Under the pieces are notes generated by a model. That model was not told where the DNA came from, ran no database searches, and worked only from the letters and a program-made list of their open reading frames with translations. A stretch of DNA of 64,000 nucleotides from Nonomuraea sp. PA05 (lineage in GTDB: Bacteria; Actinomycetota; Actinomycetes; Streptosporangiales; Streptosporangiaceae): positions 248,001 through 312,000 of the forward strand of contig NZ_VSEY01000006.1 of NCBI RefSeq assembly GCF_008086045.1, given 5' to 3'. The position numbers were made by a program, and so were the translations under genes. This document shows positions 44,089 through 52,058 of this stretch, piece after piece. The number at the start of each line of letters is the position of its first letter. The stretch's first letter is position 1.

Positions 44089-45351
44089 TCAGGAGGGGGT
44101 GCGGTGCTGGACGGTGATCAGCCAGAGGCCCGCCAGTGCGACCATGATGCCGACCATCAGCCCGAGCATGCCGTAGCCCAGGAGCCCCACGATCGCGCCC
44201 GCGACGATCGTCCCCGTGGCGCCGCAGACGTTCATCAGCAGGTCGGACAGCCCCTGCACGGCCGGGCGGCGCTCGATCGGCACCGATTCGGTGACCAGTG
44301 CCGAGCCCGCCACCAGGCCGCACGACCAGCCGAGCCCGAGCAGCACCAGCGCCGCGGTCACCTGCCACACCCGGTGGCCCGCCGTCCCGGCGAGGGCGGC
44401 GGCGCTCAGCAGCAGGGCGGAGCCGAGCACCAGCACCGGCACCTTGCCCGCCTTGTCGGCGAGCCAGCCCACCACGGGCGAGAGCACGTACATGCCGGCG
44501 ATGTGCAGGCTGATGACGAGGCCGATGACGTCCAGGTTCGAGCCGTCGTGGTGGAGTTTGACCGGGGTCATGGACATGACCGACACCATCGCCGTGTGGC
44601 TGACGGCGATCATGACCAGCGCGCGGCGGGCCGTCGGGGTGCTGCGCAAGGTCTGCCAGGCGGTGCGGACGGTGCGGTTGCGTCCTGAGTCCGGCACGGG
44701 CGCGCCGGCGCGGGCGAGGGTGAGCGGGTCGGGGCGCAGGAAACAGAGGATGACGACCACCGCGAGCGCGAAGGCCAGGGCGGCGAACGCGAACGGCCCC
44801 GCCTTCTCCACCAGCCCGAGGCTCATGCCGATGCGGTCGGCCGGCTCGGCCAGGTTCGGGCCGGCCACGGAGCCGATGGTGGAGGCCCAGACGACCAGCG
44901 ACAGGTGGCGGGCCGAGCGGTCCTTCGGCGACAGGTCGGTGGCCGAGTAGCGGGCCGCCAGGCTGCCCGCGCTGCCGCCGCCGACCAGGACGAGGCCGGC
45001 CAGCAGCAGCGGCCAGGTGCGCAGGCTGATGGCCAGCACCGAGATCGCGCAGCCCACGAGCGCCGCCGTGTAGGCGAGTGACAGCCCCGCCCGGCGTCCG
45101 CCCCGGCCGGACGCCTTGGCGGTGGGCAGGGCCAGGAGTGCCGCGCCGAGCACGGTGGCCGTGCCCGCGAAGCCGCTGATGACCGTCGAGCGTGACAGCT
45201 CGTCCACGACGACCGAGCTGAGCGCCAGCCCGACGGCCACGCCGACGCCGCCCACGATCTGCGCCGCTGAGAGCACGACCAGGGTCCGGCGTTGGATGCG
45301 CTGAATTCGGTCAGGAGGCGAGACAGCGGGCTTTGTGGGGGCACTGGTCAC
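44089..45351 (-). CDS. MFS transporter
   Basis: A 420-residue membrane protein with about 12 helices. Typical MFS features: VVLSAAQIVGGVGVAVGLAL (TM1), ALPTAKASGRGGRRAGL (loop 2-3 Gly/Arg motif), GLVLVGGGSAGSLAARYSAT, and VVGWLADKAGKVPVLVLGSA in the second half. Substrate unknown. GTG 45351 is the start. Its stop is 9 bp from the convergent polymerase stop. Confidence 0.87.
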   Translation of the reverse strand: MTSAPTKPAVSPPDRIQRIQRRTLVVLSAAQIVGGVGVAVGLALSSVVVDELSRSTVISGFAGTATVLGAALLALPTAKASGRGGRRAGLSLAYTAALVGCAISVLAISLRTWPLLLAGLVLVGGGSAGSLAARYSATDLSPKDRSARHLSLVVWASTIGSVAGPNLAEPADRIGMSLGLVEKAGPFAFAALAFALAVVVILCFLRPDPLTLARAGAPVPDSGRNRTVRTAWQTLRSTPTARRALVMIAVSHTAMVSVMSMTPVKLHHDGSNLDVIGLVISLHIAGMYVLSPVVGWLADKAGKVPVLVLGSALLLSAAALAGTAGHRVWQVTAALVLLGLGWSCGLVAGSALVTESVPIERRPAVQGLSDLLMNVCGATGTIVAGAIVGLLGYGMLGLMVGIMVALAGLWLITVQHRTPS

Positions 45352-45425
45352 CCGTGAAGTCTCGCATAATCGCTAACAACGCCCCAAAGGGGACGGTGAA
45401 CTGATTTTTCGGGAAATAGGGATTT

Positions 45426-46346
45426 TCAGAGCAGGATGACGGGATCCCCTTGAGCGATGCGACCGTACGTGCCGGGAATCAGGTCGGGGATCAGATTGAT
45501 GCCGAACCACACCTTGCCGTCACGCTTGCGATGGCGGGCGAGTGTCCTGAGCGGCTCCTTGCCCTTGCGATAGGTCGTGGTGTCGACCGTGGTCAGCACG
45601 CAGCGATCGCACCCCTTGGTCACGCGGAACTCCACCTCGCCGATGCGCACGCGCTTCCACTCGTCCTCGGCGAACGGCTCCGCCACCCCGTCGATCACCA
45701 CGTTCGGCCTGAATCTGCGCATGGGCAGCGCGCGCGGCTCCTCGCCCAGGTCCCGCGCGGTCTCGGCGATCCAGTCGTTGAGGCGGGCGAGCGAGGCGGT
45801 CGTGGTGAGCAGCAGCGGGAAGGCGTCGGCGAGGCTGACGCGGTCGTCGGGGTGGCCGTAGAGGGGGTTGACCGGGCGGCGGGTGGGGTCGTCCAGCCAC
45901 ATGAGCCGGACGGGGCGCTCCACCAGCGCGCTCAGCCATGCGGCGGCGGCGTCGCCGCAGTCGGTGAGCCGCACCTCGGTGCTCGGCAGGCGCACGGTGG
46001 ACAGCTCCACGGCCGGGACGTCAGCGAGGGCGCCGGCGGGGGCGCCAGTGGGGGCGCCGGTGGAGGCGACGGCGGGGGCGATGGCAGGGGTGATGGCGGG
46101 GGTGATGGCGGGGGCGACGGTCAGCGGTGCGGCGTGCGGGCCCGTCAGGGTGAGGGTGCCGCCGTCGAGCACCGGCACGCAGGCCAGCAGGCGCGGCTCC
46201 TGGCGGGCGGTGAGCACCGCGCCGCGCTCGTCGGCGACGAGGTAGCGGCGGTCGCCGGCCAGCCCCCACGGCTGCACCTCGGCCGCGGCGACCTCGTGCC
46301 CCGAGGTGGACTTGACGGGGTAGTAGGAGATGCTCGCCAGCTTCAT
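45426..46346 (-). CDS. MOSC-domain protein (YcbX-like) with low-complexity insert
   Basis: A 306-residue protein. The MOSC N-terminal beta barrel (MKLASISYYPVKSTSGHEVA) and the MOSC domain (MRRFRPNVVIDGVAEPFAED; VTKGCDRCVLTTVDTTT with the catalytic Cys) are intact. MOSC proteins bind Mo cofactor and reduce N-hydroxylated compounds. Residues about 78-115 are an Ala/Pro/Thr repeat (APAITPAITPAIAPAVAS) absent from most family members. ATG 46346 overlaps the MFS gene's stop by 4 nt. Confidence 0.88.
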   Translation of the reverse strand: MKLASISYYPVKSTSGHEVAAAEVQPWGLAGDRRYLVADERGAVLTARQEPRLLACVPVLDGGTLTLTGPHAAPLTVAPAITPAITPAIAPAVASTGAPTGAPAGALADVPAVELSTVRLPSTEVRLTDCGDAAAAWLSALVERPVRLMWLDDPTRRPVNPLYGHPDDRVSLADAFPLLLTTTASLARLNDWIAETARDLGEEPRALPMRRFRPNVVIDGVAEPFAEDEWKRVRIGEVEFRVTKGCDRCVLTTVDTTTYRKGKEPLRTLARHRKRDGKVWFGINLIPDLIPGTYGRIAQGDPVILL

Positions 46347-47542
46347 ACGGCAGACCGTATCTCACGGGTTCCGGCTGGTTCCCCGGCCACCGCGCTCCTG
46401 CGGTGCAGGCTCGCGCCGAGCGCCACGGCGGCCAGGCCCGCCACGCCGATCGCGGCGCCGATCCAGGCGACGGAGGCGTAGCCGAGCCCCGCGCCGATGG
46501 CCAGGCCGCCCGCCCACGGGCCGGCGGTGATGCCGACGTTGAAGGAGGCCACGTTCATGCCGGCGGCCAGCGTGGGGGCGTCCTTGGCGAGGGCGAAGGG
46601 GCGGGCGTTCAGCGCGGGGTTGGTGCCGAAGCCGAACGCGCCGAGCAGGAAGATCAGCGGGATGGCGAGCAGGGCCACGGAGGCGGACACGGCCAGCGCC
46701 GCCGAGGTCACGACGAGGCCGGTGACCCCGGCGAACAGCAGCGGGTACGGCCGCGCGTCGGCGATCCGGCCGCCGGCGGTGATGCCGATGAGGGCGCCCA
46801 CGCCGTACAGGCCGAGCACGGCGGGCACCCAGGCCGGGTCCAGGCCGGTGATGTCGGTCAGCAGCGGGCTGAGGTAGCTGAAGGACGACAGCAGCGCGCC
46901 GGTGGTCAGCGCGGTGGTGCCGTAGGCGAGCCAGAGCGCGGGCCTGGCCAGCGCGCGCAGCTCGTCGGACACGCGGGGCGTGCTCGCCCCGTCGGGCCGG
47001 CCGCCGGGGATGGTGGCGAACACGCCGATGCCGGCCAGCGCCGACAGCGCGGCCACCGCCCAGAACGCCGCCCGCCAGCCCAGGTGCTGCCCGATCACCG
47101 TGCCCGCCGACAGGCCGATGACGGTGGCCACGGTGAGCCCGCCGGCCAGCACGCTCATCGCCTTGGCGCGGGCGTTCGCGGGCACCAGGCCGATCGCGGT
47201 GGTGGCCGCCACGGCCCAGAATCCGGCGTAGACGAACGCGCCGGCCACGCGGGTGGCGAACAGCACGCCGTAGCTCGACGTCAGCGCGCCCGCGACGTGC
47301 GTCAGGGCGAAGAGCCCCAGGAACGTCAGTAGCACCGTACGGCGCGGCCACCGCAACGTGACGACGGCCAGCACCGGCGCGCCCACCAGCATGCCGATCG
47401 CGAACGCCGAGATCAGCAGCCCCACGTCGGGGACCGACACCCCCAGGTCGCGCGCCATCTCGGGGAGCAGGCCGGCGAGCATCAGCTCGGACGTGCCCTG
47501 AGCGAAGATCGAGAGCCCCAGTATGTAGACCGCCAACGGCAT
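46343..47542 (-). CDS. MFS efflux transporter (Cmx/CmrA chloramphenicol-exporter type)
   Basis: A 399-residue, 12-helix exporter. The start MPLAVYILGLSIFAQGTSEL and FAIGMLVGAPVLAVVTLRWP match the Cmx/CmrA/AraJ drug exporter group. Motif C-like AATTAIGLVPANARAKAMSV is also present. It is preceded by an operator-like sequence shared with the adjacent TetR gene, so it is probably the regulated pump. Confidence 0.88.
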   Translation of the reverse strand: MPLAVYILGLSIFAQGTSELMLAGLLPEMARDLGVSVPDVGLLISAFAIGMLVGAPVLAVVTLRWPRRTVLLTFLGLFALTHVAGALTSSYGVLFATRVAGAFVYAGFWAVAATTAIGLVPANARAKAMSVLAGGLTVATVIGLSAGTVIGQHLGWRAAFWAVAALSALAGIGVFATIPGGRPDGASTPRVSDELRALARPALWLAYGTTALTTGALLSSFSYLSPLLTDITGLDPAWVPAVLGLYGVGALIGITAGGRIADARPYPLLFAGVTGLVVTSAALAVSASVALLAIPLIFLLGAFGFGTNPALNARPFALAKDAPTLAAGMNVASFNVGITAGPWAGGLAIGAGLGYASVAWIGAAIGVAGLAAVALGASLHRRSAVAGEPAGTREIRSAV

Positions 47543-47559
47543 GGCGTCCTCCTTTTTAG

Positions 47560-47579
47560 ATTGATCAGTTCAAAACGTG
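47560..47579. promoter_or_regulatory. Putative TetR operator before the MFS gene
   Basis: Reading the minus strand, CACGTTTTGAACTGATCAAT closely matches the element in front of the TetR gene (cacgttttggaacggtcagt at 48178). Confidence 0.5.
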
Positions 47580-47591
47580 GGCACGAAAAAA

Positions 47592-48164
47592 TCAGTAGAG
47601 GGCCAGCGCGGTGTTCGCGATCGACTCGAGCGTGGCTCTGCCGGCCCCGCCGCGGGCCGCCACGCGCAGGCCGCTGACCGTCGCTACCAGGAAGTGGGCC
47701 AGCGCCAGCGGGTCGTGGCCCGCGCTCAGCTCGCCGCGGGTGCGGGCGGCCTCGATCGCGGTCCTGACGATCCGGACCCGCGTCTCGGTGTCGCGGCGCA
47801 GGATCTCCGCGATCTCCGGGTCGCGCGGGCCCAGCTCGACCAGGGAGTTCACCACCAGGCAGCCGGCCGGGTCGGCGGGGTCGGGCTCGACCGCCCACCA
47901 CAGCACGGTCCTGATCTTCTCCTTGATCGGCGGCTCGCCGTCCATCAGCTCGGCGAGCCGGGCGTTGCGCTCGTCCATGTAGTGCCGCAGCGCCCGTTCG
48001 AACAGGTCGCGCTTGCTCGCGAACGTGTTGTAGATGCTGCTGCGCCCCAGCCCCGTGGCGGCGCACAGGTCCTGGGTCGAGGTGGCCTCGTAGCCCGCGT
48101 CCCAGAACGCGCGCATGGCCGCCTCGACCGCCCGGTCCTCCTCGAACATCCTCGGTCGCGCCAT
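47592..48164 (-). CDS. TetR/AcrR-family repressor next to the MFS pump
   Basis: A 190-residue regulator. HTH: STQDLCAATGLGRSSIYNTF ASKRDLF. The ligand domain contains LVVNSLVELGPRDPEIAEI, as in AcrR/NemR-like repressors of drug pumps. ATG 48164 is preferred over GTG 48173. A matching operator before its own gene and before the MFS gene supports auto- and pump regulation. Confidence 0.87.
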   Translation of the reverse strand: MARPRMFEEDRAVEAAMRAFWDAGYEATSTQDLCAATGLGRSSIYNTFASKRDLFERALRHYMDERNARLAELMDGEPPIKEKIRTVLWWAVEPDPADPAGCLVVNSLVELGPRDPEIAEILRRDTETRVRIVRTAIEAARTRGELSAGHDPLALAHFLVATVSGLRVAARGGAGRATLESIANTALALY

Positions 48165-48177
48165 GGCAGGCACGCTA

Positions 48178-48202
48178 CACGTTTTGGAACGGTCAGTGCA
48201 AT
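48178..48202. promoter_or_regulatory. Putative TetR operator before the TetR gene
   Basis: cacgttttggaacggtcagt begins 14 bp upstream of the TetR ATG and resembles the element at 47560-47579 in opposite orientation. Confidence 0.5.
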
Positions 48203-48207
48203 ACCGG

Positions 48208-50463
48208 TCAGGTGGCCTGCCGGAACGTGTTGAGGAACACCTTGCGGGTGTCGGCCTGGTCGTCCCACTTCAGCTCGGGCAGATCGATCGTGATCTTGAA
48301 CGCGGCGGTGTCCATGGAGACGTACCTGGTCAGCGCGTGCATGGGGACACCGTTCGCGGTGGTGTAGGTGTACTCCCAGTCGGCGGCCTGCCAGTCGCGG
48401 TAGTCGACGGACTGGAGCTGCACCTGGATGTAGCTCTCCAGGCCGCCGTCCGCCTCCAGCCTGCCCAGCTCCGACAGCCCGCCGTCGGCCTGCGGCGCGC
48501 CGCGCTCCACCGTGATCCGCATGCCCGAGTCCTTCGGGCCGCTGAACGTGGCCACGCCGCCGGACGTCGCGAGCTTCCAGTCCTGCGGCACGGCGGCCGA
48601 GAACCCGGGGCCCGTGTGCTCCTTGTACCCCTCGGGGATGATCGACGGCTCGGTCACGTCCTCCGTCGTGGCGCTCTCCGAGACGGTGGCCGAGGTGGTG
48701 ACGGGGGCCGGTGAGGAGCCGCCCGTCAGGACGATCCACAGGGCGCCCGCCACGACCGCCACGGCCACCAGGGAGCTGACGATCGTGAGCACCGTGGGGC
48801 GGCCGTCGCGGATCCACGCGCCGTCCTCGTCCTCCACCCGGCGGCGGCTCTTGCCCGAGCGCGGCGCGCTCGCCGGGAGCGAGGCCAGGCGGCTGCGGGA
48901 GATGTCGTGCGACAGGTCCCGCGACTGCTCGCGCAGGTCGTCGGCGGAGGCCAGCGGCCACGGGGTGGCGGCGGACGAGTTCCGGCTGTCCGTGGTCAGC
49001 GGCAGGATCGGCTGGGGGTGCGGGCCGCTCGGGTCGTCCAGGTCGTCGAGGCCGCGTCCCGTCCGCCGGCCGGGAGGCGCGCCGAACGGCGGCTGCGGGC
49101 CCGACGGGGCGGCCAGGGAGTCGTACGGGCCCGAGCCGCCGGCCAGGGAGTCGTACGGGCCTGACGCGCTGCCGAGCGAGTCGTACGGGCCCGACGCGCT
49201 GGTCAGCGAGTCGTACGGGCCTGATGCGCTGGTCAGCGAGTCGTACGGGCCTGAACTGCCGGACAGGGAGTCGTAACCGCCTGATGAGCTCGCGAGCGAG
49301 TCGTACGGGCCGCGCGGCGGAGGCTGCTGCTGGGGTGCGCGCGGCAGCGGCGGGAGCTGGTCGGTGCGGTGACTGCCCGACGGGCTGGTCATCCCGTCGT
49401 ACGGCATCGCGTGGCCGCCCGACGGGCTGTTCAGCGGGTCGTACGGCACCCGTACCGGACCCGAGGGGGTCTCCACGATGCGTGACGGCATCGGCCCCGA
49501 CGGCGTGTCCAGCGGCGGCAGCAGCCCGGCCGGGGTCGGGTCGCTCTGGCTGGGCAGCGTCTCGGGGGCGCGCGGCCTGGGCGAGCCGTGCGCGCGCAGC
49601 ACCGCCTCCAGCATCTCGATCACCTGGACGGCGGTGAGCCGCTCGGCCGGGTTCTTGCGCAGCAGGCCCTCGATCACCGGCATCAGCGAGCCGGCCCGCT
49701 GCGGCCTGATCGGGTCCTGGGTGACCACCGCGCCGAGCACCGCCACCGGGTCGGGCCCCTCGTAGGGCGGCCTGCCCTCGACGGCGGCGTACAGCGTCGC
49801 GCCGAACGACCACAGGTCGGCCGCCTGCGTGATCGGCTGGCCCGACAGGCGCTCCGGCGGGATGTACGCCGGCGAGCCCATGAGCAGCCCCGTCTGGGTG
49901 ATCGTGACGTCGCCCTCGATGGCCGCGATGCCGAAGTCGGTCAGCACCACCCGGTCCTGGGTGAGCAGCACGTTGCCCGGCTTGATGTCGCGGTGCAGGA
50001 TGCCGGCGGCGTGCGCGACCATGAGCGCGTCGAGCACCCGGATGCCGATCTCGGCCGCCTGGATCACCGGGAGCGGCCCGCTCTGGCGTACGGCCTGCTC
50101 CAGCGACCACGCCCGGACCAGCTCCATCACGATCCAGGGCCGGCCGTCCTCCTCCACCACGTCGTGCACGGTCACGATGCCCGGATGTGTCAGCCTCGCG
50201 GCCGATCGGGCCTCGCGCAGCATGCGCCGGTGGGCCACCTGCTTGCCCGCGTGGTCGAGGCCGTAGGGCAGGATCAGCTCCTTGACGGCCACGTCCCTGT
50301 CGAGCAGCACGTCGTGGGCGTGCCACACCATGCCCATGCCGCCCCTGCCGACGGGCGACATCAGTCGGTAGCGCCTGCCGATCAGGCGTCCCTGGCTCTG
50401 CGGAGCGCCCCCCGTGGCACCACCCTCTGAGCCGGGCCCGCTGAGCAAGCGGTCGGCTGCCAT
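48208..50463 (-). CDS. Transmembrane Ser/Thr protein kinase with YDSL decapeptide repeats
   Basis: A 751-residue kinase. The catalytic domain (about 25-295) has the Gly loop VGRGGMGMVWHAHD, Lys in VAVKELILPYG, the HRDIKPGNVLLT loop, DFGIAAIEGDV and SPAYIPPERLSG. The linker (about 300-550) is Pro/Ser-rich with seven SGPYDSL-type repeats at 385-455. One transmembrane helix (LTIVSSLVAVAVVAGALWIV, about 556-576) precedes an outer domain of about 170 residues. The repeats offer many Ser/Tyr acceptor sites. ATG 50463 is chosen; ATG 50487 would add 8 residues. Confidence 0.9.
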   Translation of the reverse strand: MAADRLLSGPGSEGGATGGAPQSQGRLIGRRYRLMSPVGRGGMGMVWHAHDVLLDRDVAVKELILPYGLDHAGKQVAHRRMLREARSAARLTHPGIVTVHDVVEEDGRPWIVMELVRAWSLEQAVRQSGPLPVIQAAEIGIRVLDALMVAHAAGILHRDIKPGNVLLTQDRVVLTDFGIAAIEGDVTITQTGLLMGSPAYIPPERLSGQPITQAADLWSFGATLYAAVEGRPPYEGPDPVAVLGAVVTQDPIRPQRAGSLMPVIEGLLRKNPAERLTAVQVIEMLEAVLRAHGSPRPRAPETLPSQSDPTPAGLLPPLDTPSGPMPSRIVETPSGPVRVPYDPLNSPSGGHAMPYDGMTSPSGSHRTDQLPPLPRAPQQQPPPRGPYDSLASSSGGYDSLSGSSGPYDSLTSASGPYDSLTSASGPYDSLGSASGPYDSLAGGSGPYDSLAAPSGPQPPFGAPPGRRTGRGLDDLDDPSGPHPQPILPLTTDSRNSSAATPWPLASADDLREQSRDLSHDISRSRLASLPASAPRSGKSRRRVEDEDGAWIRDGRPTVLTIVSSLVAVAVVAGALWIVLTGGSSPAPVTTSATVSESATTEDVTEPSIIPEGYKEHTGPGFSAAVPQDWKLATSGGVATFSGPKDSGMRITVERGAPQADGGLSELGRLEADGGLESYIQVQLQSVDYRDWQAADWEYTYTTANGVPMHALTRYVSMDTAAFKITIDLPELKWDDQADTRKVFLNTFRQAT
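49100..49310 (-). repeat. 30-bp in-gene repeat, seven copies (SGPYDSL decapeptides)
   Basis: gagtcgta occurs exactly every 30 bp at 49118, 49148, 49178, 49208, 49238, 49268 and 49298, encoding Y-D-S in each decapeptide. The copies are nearly identical in the middle and diverged at the ends. Confidence 0.92.
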
Positions 50464-50511
50464 GTCCACGCCCCCATCTCGCCTCATCCGTCACGTGCGT
50501 TCTTCACGCTA

Positions 50512-50558
50512 CTTGCAGATTGTGAGGATCGTTACGATATCGGCGACGAATCTGCAAG
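50512..50558. promoter_or_regulatory. 10-bp inverted repeat in the AT-richer kinase promoter region
   Basis: cttgcagatt and aatctgcaag are perfect complements 27 bp apart. The minus-strand -35-like TTGCAG and a TAACGA lie inside. Adjacent DNA to 50617 is AT-richer than the rest and contains only a 13-codon frame. Confidence 0.4.
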
Positions 50559-50617
50559 GGAAGGCGACGATGTCTTACTTTGCTACTGACATCGGGATAT
50601 GTCTGCACTAAAATGGA

Positions 50618-51997
50618 TCACTTACTCGCTGCGGCAAGAGCCGCCAAAGCGCTGGTGAACGCCTCGGCAGGCGGCTCCACCAGGCCCGCGCCGACCTGAC
50701 CCGTCCCCGCGACCCGGCCCGCGATGCCCGTGTTCACCACGGGAAGCAAACCCGTCCGCGCCACCAGCGTGACGTCGACGCCGACCGGGGTGCCACGGAA
50801 ACCGAGACCCGGAATCTGGTAGACGGGGTGCTCGGCCAGCGTGATCTCGTACATGGAGCGGGTGGCCCGCACCGCGTCCGACACCTCGCCGCCCACGAAA
50901 CGCACGATCGCCGGGGACGCCGCCATCGCGAAACCGCCCAGGCCCGACGTCTCCGTGATCGTCGAATCGCCGATGTCCGGGTTGGCGTCCTGCGGGCCGT
51001 ACGAGCCGAGGTAGAGCCCGTCCGGCACCCCGGCAGGGCCCGTGAACCAGCGCCCGCCCAGCCCCGACACCTGGACCCCGAAGTCCGTGCCGTTCCTGGC
51101 CATCGCGACCACCAGCGACGAGCCCGGCACGTCGCGCGCCGCGTCCGTGGCGGCCTTGCCCGCCGCCATCCCGACGTTCAGGAAGAAATGGTCGTTGCCG
51201 TTGATGAAGCGCAGCACCTCGGCCGCCGCGCCCGGCGCCGACTCCACCACGGCGGGGGCCAGCTCGCGCAGCAGCAGCGAGGTGGCGGCCCTGTTGCGGT
51301 TGTGCAGCTCGTCGCCCATCTGCAGAGCCTGCGCGATCAGCGAGCGCAGGTCGATCGGGCCCGTCCGCTCCAGCGTCGCCGCCAGCGCGGGGCCCAGCAC
51401 CCGATCCATCCAGCGCAGCCGCTCCAGCACCTCGGGGCCGTACGCGCCGTACCTGAGCACCTTGCCCAGACCCTCGTTCAGCGAGCAGTACGCGGTGCCG
51501 CCGTGCTCGTCGTCGCGCACCTCGAACAGCCACATCGACGGGCTCACCACGCCCGCCATCGGGCCCACCGCCGCGTTCTCGTGACAGGGGAGCAGCGCCA
51601 CCGCGCCCGCCGCCAGCATGTCCGCGGCCTCGTGCTCGTCGGCGGCCCTGCCCTCCAGGAGCATCGCGCCGATCAGCGCGCCGCGCATCGGGCCCGAGGC
51701 GCGGTCCCAGGTGATGGGCGGGCCCGCGTGCAGGAACGTGTCCGCGCCGAGCAGCTCGGACGCGCGCCGGACGCCCACCAGGTGCGGGCGGGCCGAGGTC
51801 AGCCTGTTCACGGCCAGGGCGTTGGCCTCCTGGCGGCGGGGGTCGGCCAGCACCGTGGCCAGGGCTTCTGCGGTGCCGGGGAGGGGCGGGCGCCAGGCGA
51901 CCGGTTCCGTGGGGACGGCCTGGGCGCGCAGGGCCTCGTCGAGCAGGCCCGCGCCCACGGTGATCACGCGTGGGGAGGAGTTCAGCAGGCTCGTCAC
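50618..51997 (-). CDS. DUF1116 protein (AllG/YlbE-like), oxamate carbamoyltransferase subunit candidate
   Basis: A 459-residue soluble protein of the DUF1116/YlbE family. Typical segments: AGPPITWDRASGPMRGALIG, MLAAGAVALLPCHENAAVGP MAGVVSPSM, LRFINGNDHFFLNVGMAAGK and MARNGTDFGVQVSGLGGRW. In E. coli AllG works with FdrA (AllF) and AllH to convert oxalurate to oxamate plus carbamoyl phosphate. The same three families lie here in one operon. Confidence 0.8.
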   Translation of the reverse strand: MTSLLNSSPRVITVGAGLLDEALRAQAVPTEPVAWRPPLPGTAEALATVLADPRRQEANALAVNRLTSARPHLVGVRRASELLGADTFLHAGPPITWDRASGPMRGALIGAMLLEGRAADEHEAADMLAAGAVALLPCHENAAVGPMAGVVSPSMWLFEVRDDEHGGTAYCSLNEGLGKVLRYGAYGPEVLERLRWMDRVLGPALAATLERTGPIDLRSLIAQALQMGDELHNRNRAATSLLLRELAPAVVESAPGAAAEVLRFINGNDHFFLNVGMAAGKAATDAARDVPGSSLVVAMARNGTDFGVQVSGLGGRWFTGPAGVPDGLYLGSYGPQDANPDIGDSTITETSGLGGFAMAASPAIVRFVGGEVSDAVRATRSMYEITLAEHPVYQIPGLGFRGTPVGVDVTLVARTGLLPVVNTGIAGRVAGTGQVGAGLVEPPAEAFTSALAALAAASK

Positions 51998-52058
51998 GAT
52001 GACTCCGTCGGGCTGGGCACGGGGTGAGGCGGGCGGGCCTTCTGGCGCTGCGGATGCG

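Noticed and set aside
50570..50611. 13-codon ORF MSYFATDIGICLH
   Set aside because: Good spacing to AAGGGAAGG, but no downstream plus-strand gene to regulate; probably chance in AT-richer DNA.
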